Source: Cerrena zonata
Lineage: Eukaryota > Basidiomycota > Agaricomycetes > Polyporales > Cerrenaceae
Assembly (NCBI GenBank): GCA_038087015.1
Contig: JASBNA010000058.1
Location: 62,001 to 126,000, forward strand
Length of the DNA stretch: 64,000 bases
Reading direction: 5' to 3'
Both the position numbers and the translations under genes were made by a program. Below the pieces are notes generated by a model. That model searched no databases. It was not told the DNA's origin and was given only the letters and a program-made list of their open reading frames with translations. Positions 60,752-64,000 of this stretch are shown one piece after another (within the stretch, counting starts at the first letter, position 1; each line of letters starts with the position of its first letter).

Positions 60752-63700
60752 ATGTCTGACGTTAAGATTGATACCAATATCTTCCATAAGAGATTGTCCA
60801 TCTTGCAGAAGAACTTGACTGCCGATAGTAGCAAGTATTCAAGTCTTCTCTTTTTAGTTGGCGCCAGAGATGATGAAAGTACTTATAAGAAATCTACAGT
60901 TTTACAAATTTGGTTATTGGGGTATGAGTTTGCCCATACCTCCATGCTTATTACTCAGGATAAGTGTTTTATAATTACTTCTGAGGGTAAGGCCAAATAT
61001 TTGAAGCAATTACCAAATAAACCAACCAATAACTCGAGCGATGTTGAAATTTGGACTAGAACAAAAGACACCGAAAAGAACAAACAATTGTTCAAAGATT
61101 TGATTGGGAAATTGAAAGAAGTTGGCAGTGAAGAGCAAAAAATCGGTACCATAATAAAAGACCAATATAAAGGAAAATTCATTGATGAATGGAATGAGGT
61201 TTCAAAAGAGGATAATTTACAATACCTTGATGCCTCACTTCTCGTTTCCAAGTCGTTGGAATTGAAGGATTCGGACGAATTCAATAATACCAAGACGGCA
61301 GCAAAGTCCTCGGTAGTGATGATGGATACTTTTGCTAATGAAATGATGGTTGTTGTTGATGAAGAATTGAAAACTAAAAACTCTGATCTTTCCGATAAGA
61401 TTGAAGGTAAGATTGATAATAATAAATGGTTTACCAAAAATAATTTGGGTAAAAGATTATTACAAAGTGATAAAGATTTCGATCCGGATTTAGTTGATTG
61501 GTGCTATTCTCCAATCATTCAAAGTGGTGGTGAGTATGATTTGAAACCAAGTGCCTTGTCAAACGATAAACAATTGGTTGGTGATGGGGTCATCTTAGCT
61601 TCGATCGGTTTACGTTATAAGTTGTATTGTTCAAACGTAGGTAGAACTTTTTTAATTGATCCAACTCCTAAAATTGAAGATAATTATGAATTTCTTTTAA
61701 AATTACAAGATCATATAACCAAAACTCTCTTGAAAGATGGTAAAGTTGCCAGCGAGGTTTACCAAGGTGCCACTGATTTCATTAAAAAGGAAAGACCGGA
61801 TTTGCTTGATCATTTCACCAAAAATGTAGGTTGGCTTACCGGTATTGAATTTAGAGATTCCTCTTTAGTTTTGAATGGTAAGAACGACAGAAAACTAATC
61901 AATGGCCAAATTATCTCTTTGACCATTGGTTTCAACAATTTAGCTAATGAAAAGGCTAAAGATCCAAAATTGAAGAATTATTCCTTATTACTTACCGATA
62001 CTTATAAAGTTAGTGAATCAGAAGCTATTTTATTAACCACTTATACTAAGAGCAGATCGGAAATATCATTTTATTTCAAAGACGATACTCAAGATGTTAA
62101 ACAAGAAAATGGGAAAGATGCTAATGATAAAAAATTAAAATCAGAAAAAGATATTAAAATTGGTAAAGACTTAGCAGCAAATGAAGCAAATTCAAAAATA
62201 TTAAAATCTAAATTAAGACACGAATCTAGTGCAGCAGATGATAATAATAATGCTGAAAAAATTCGTCAAGAAATGCAATCTAAATTACATGAAAAAAGAC
62301 AAGCTGAAGGTTTAGCAAGATTTTCAAAAGCTGATGCCACTGATGCATCAGATTATAAACCAATTTTTAAGAAATATGAATCATATTCAAGAGAATCTCA
62401 AATTCCAAATTATGTTCGTGATTTAAAAATTCATGTTGATCCTAAAAATCAAACTATTATCTTACCAATTTGCGGTAAACCAGTTCCATTTCATATTAAT
62501 TCTTTCAAAAATGGATCTCAAAATGAAGAAGGGGATTATACATACTTGAGATTAAATTTTAATTCACCAGGTGCTGGTGGTAACACTTCGAAGCGTACTG
62601 AATTACCATACGAAGATTCTCCAGATAATCAATTTGTAAGATCAATTACATTGAGATCTCGTGATCGTCAAAGAATGATTGATGTTTATAAAGCAATTCA
62701 AGATTTAAAGAAGGATTCGGTTAAGAGAGAAAGTGAAAAGAAACAAATGGCTGATGTTGTTAGTCAAGCCAACTTAGTTGAATTAAAAGGATCAAAAGTT
62801 AAAAAACTCGATCAAGTATTTATAAGACCTCAACCAGATACTAAAAAAGTTGGAGGGGTATTGCAAATTCATGAAAATGGGTTAAGATATCAATCTTCAT
62901 TTAGATCCGATCAAAAAGTTGATATCATATTTTCTAATATCAAACATTTATTCTTCCAACCATGTAAAGATGAATTGATTGTTATAATCCATTGTCATTT
63001 AAAGAGTCCAATAATGATTGGTAAAAAGAAGACTTTTGATGTTCAATTCTATCGTGAAGCAAGTGATATGGCTTTTGATGAAACTGGAGGTCGTAAAAGA
63101 AGATACAGATATGGTGATGAAGATGAATTGCAACAAGAACAAGAAGAAAGAAGACGTAAAGCTCTTTTAGATAAAGAATTCAAAGCCTTTGCTGAAACAA
63201 TTAGTGATGCTTCTAATGGATTAGTTGATTTAGATATCCCTTTCAGAGAATTAGGATTCCAAGGTGTCCCATTTAGATCGTCAGTCTTGTGTATGCCTAC
63301 CCGTGATTGTTTAATCCAATTAATTGATCCTCCATATTTGGTTGTTACTTTGGAAGAAATTGAAATTGCTCATTTAGAAAGAGTTCAATTTGGATTGAAA
63401 AATTTTGATTTGGTATTTGTATTCAAAGATTTTAATAGACCAGTGGTCCATATCAATACCATTCCAATGGAACTATTGGAAGATGTTAAGTCTTGGTTAA
63501 CCGACGTGGACATTCCTTTAAGTGAAGGTCAAATGAATTTGAACTGGGGTACAATTATGAAAACCGTTCAATCAGACCCTTACCAATTCTTTGCCGATGG
63601 TGGTTGGAGTTTCTTAACTGGTGATGGAGATTCTGATGCCAGTGATGAAGAAGAAGAAGAAAGTGAGTTCGAAGTAAGTGACGAAGATCCTAGTGACGAA

Positions 63701-63856
63701 GAAGTTGAAAGTGAACAAGATTCCGAGGATGACTATTCCTCCGGTGGTGGTTCAGATGAAAGTGATGCCAGTGCTGACGAAAGTGATGAAGGTGAAGACT
63801 GGGACGAAATGGAAAGAAAGGCTGCTCGTGAAGACAAGAGAGCCGGCAGAGAGTAA
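60752..63856 (+). CDS. SPT16: FACT subunit Spt16
   Basis: 1034 residues (S. cerevisiae Spt16 is 1035). With Pob3, Spt16 forms FACT, the histone chaperone that opens and rebuilds nucleosomes for RNA polymerase II and replication. The N-terminal domain (about 1-450) is a catalytically dead aminopeptidase-P fold. The dimerisation/middle domain includes KRTELPYEDSPDNQFVRSIT, and FQPCKDELIVIIHCHLKSP is in the tandem PH-like part near residue 735. The C-terminus is a strongly acidic, Ser-rich tail (DASDEEEEESEFEVSDE to the end) that binds H2A-H2B. The frame is intact and starts at an ATG right after the promoter shared with PRI2. It ends 144 bases before the window end. Confidence 0.97.
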   Translation: MSDVKIDTNIFHKRLSILQKNLTADSSKYSSLLFLVGARDDESTYKKSTVLQIWLLGYEFAHTSMLITQDKCFIITSEGKAKYLKQLPNKPTNNSSDVEIWTRTKDTEKNKQLFKDLIGKLKEVGSEEQKIGTIIKDQYKGKFIDEWNEVSKEDNLQYLDASLLVSKSLELKDSDEFNNTKTAAKSSVVMMDTFANEMMVVVDEELKTKNSDLSDKIEGKIDNNKWFTKNNLGKRLLQSDKDFDPDLVDWCYSPIIQSGGEYDLKPSALSNDKQLVGDGVILASIGLRYKLYCSNVGRTFLIDPTPKIEDNYEFLLKLQDHITKTLLKDGKVASEVYQGATDFIKKERPDLLDHFTKNVGWLTGIEFRDSSLVLNGKNDRKLINGQIISLTIGFNNLANEKAKDPKLKNYSLLLTDTYKVSESEAILLTTYTKSRSEISFYFKDDTQDVKQENGKDANDKKLKSEKDIKIGKDLAANEANSKILKSKLRHESSAADDNNNAEKIRQEMQSKLHEKRQAEGLARFSKADATDASDYKPIFKKYESYSRESQIPNYVRDLKIHVDPKNQTIILPICGKPVPFHINSFKNGSQNEEGDYTYLRLNFNSPGAGGNTSKRTELPYEDSPDNQFVRSITLRSRDRQRMIDVYKAIQDLKKDSVKRESEKKQMADVVSQANLVELKGSKVKKLDQVFIRPQPDTKKVGGVLQIHENGLRYQSSFRSDQKVDIIFSNIKHLFFQPCKDELIVIIHCHLKSPIMIGKKKTFDVQFYREASDMAFDETGGRKRRYRYGDEDELQQEQEERRRKALLDKEFKAFAETISDASNGLVDLDIPFRELGFQGVPFRSSVLCMPTRDCLIQLIDPPYLVVTLEEIEIAHLERVQFGLKNFDLVFVFKDFNRPVVHINTIPMELLEDVKSWLTDVDIPLSEGQMNLNWGTIMKTVQSDPYQFFADGGWSFLTGDGDSDASDEEEEESEFEVSDEDPSDEEVESEQDSEDDYSSGGGSDESDASADESDEGEDWDEMERKAAREDKRAGRE

Positions 63857-64000
63857 TCTGTTGTATTTTGTAGTTGTTAATAGTATTATAATCAAAGCTT
63901 TACTTTATATCTGGTATATACCTGTATGTACGGGCGTAGAAAGTCGTTCAAGCACCAAACGAATAAAAAAGACAGCAGAATATGAGAATCAACCACCAAC

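Noticed and set aside
1..64000. A new multi-gene system (defence, biosynthetic cluster or mobile element)
   Set aside because: Nearly all genes are recognised single-copy yeast housekeeping genes with no functional clustering beyond divergent pairs.

Overview
This is nuclear DNA of a budding yeast (Saccharomycotina). It is AT-rich and gene-dense, with single-copy eukaryotic housekeeping genes on both strands, GTATGT/TACTAAC/AG introns and T-rich promoters. Several features point to a Candida/Debaryomyces-type (probably CTG-Ser clade) yeast rather than a post-genome-duplication Saccharomyces: a NAT-family urate/xanthine permease, a GPI-anchored yapsin/Sap-like protease, a leader intron in CBF1, AATTTT (RRPE-like) motifs in front of mitochondrial ribosome genes, and few in-frame CTG codons in the genes I scanned. 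The clade call is an inference; no tRNA-Ser(CAG) is in the window. I found no CRISPR, transposon, rRNA or convincing tRNA.

Layout. 1-9 kb: GCS1 (cut by the left edge), ADE5,7, MRPL3, a 60-residue membrane protein, ERD1. 10-18 kb: the divergent rRNA-processing pair RRP17/LRP1, the unfolded-protein sensor IRE1, and a frameshifted NADP-type alcohol dehydrogenase. 19-29.9 kb: ITC1 (frameshifted), PRP45, PGC1, NPY1 (three frameshifts), MRH4 (frameshifted). 30-36 kb: RSM23, NIP7, PUS1 (intron plus frameshift), HRR25 (two frameshifts). 37.7-44.4 kb: an Ala/Glu-rich small protein (two frameshifts), a Tma108-like M1 metallopeptidase, a Ser-rich unknown and a tiny Cys-rich conserved protein. 44.5-54 kb: ATM1, PDC11-type pyruvate decarboxylase, CBF1, a yapsin. 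55-64 kb: a xanthine/urate permease (two frameshifts), a PEX11-family protein, PRI2 (four frameshifts), SPT16.

The genes do not form one pathway. Several divergent pairs share a promoter and a theme: RRP17/LRP1 (rRNA processing), NIP7/PUS1 (ribosome and tRNA; PAC and RRPE-like motifs), MRH4/RSM23 (mitochondrial ribosome; RRPE-like motifs), PRI2/SPT16 (replication and chromatin; an MCB element). GCS1, CBF1 and CACGTG sites suggest a sulfur/glutathione link. PDC11 has a Gal4-type CGG-N11-CCG site, which fits Candida-style glycolytic control.

The most striking property is technical. Eighteen apparent single-base frameshifts break nine otherwise well-conserved genes, several of them essential, while the other genes are intact. 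Uncorrected assembly indels are the most likely cause. I did not find a clearly new biological system. The better biological leads are the CBF1 leader intron, a cryptic intron-like element between MRH4 and NPY1, repeated TAAGCGCAT sites upstream of PDC11, and several small unknown proteins.
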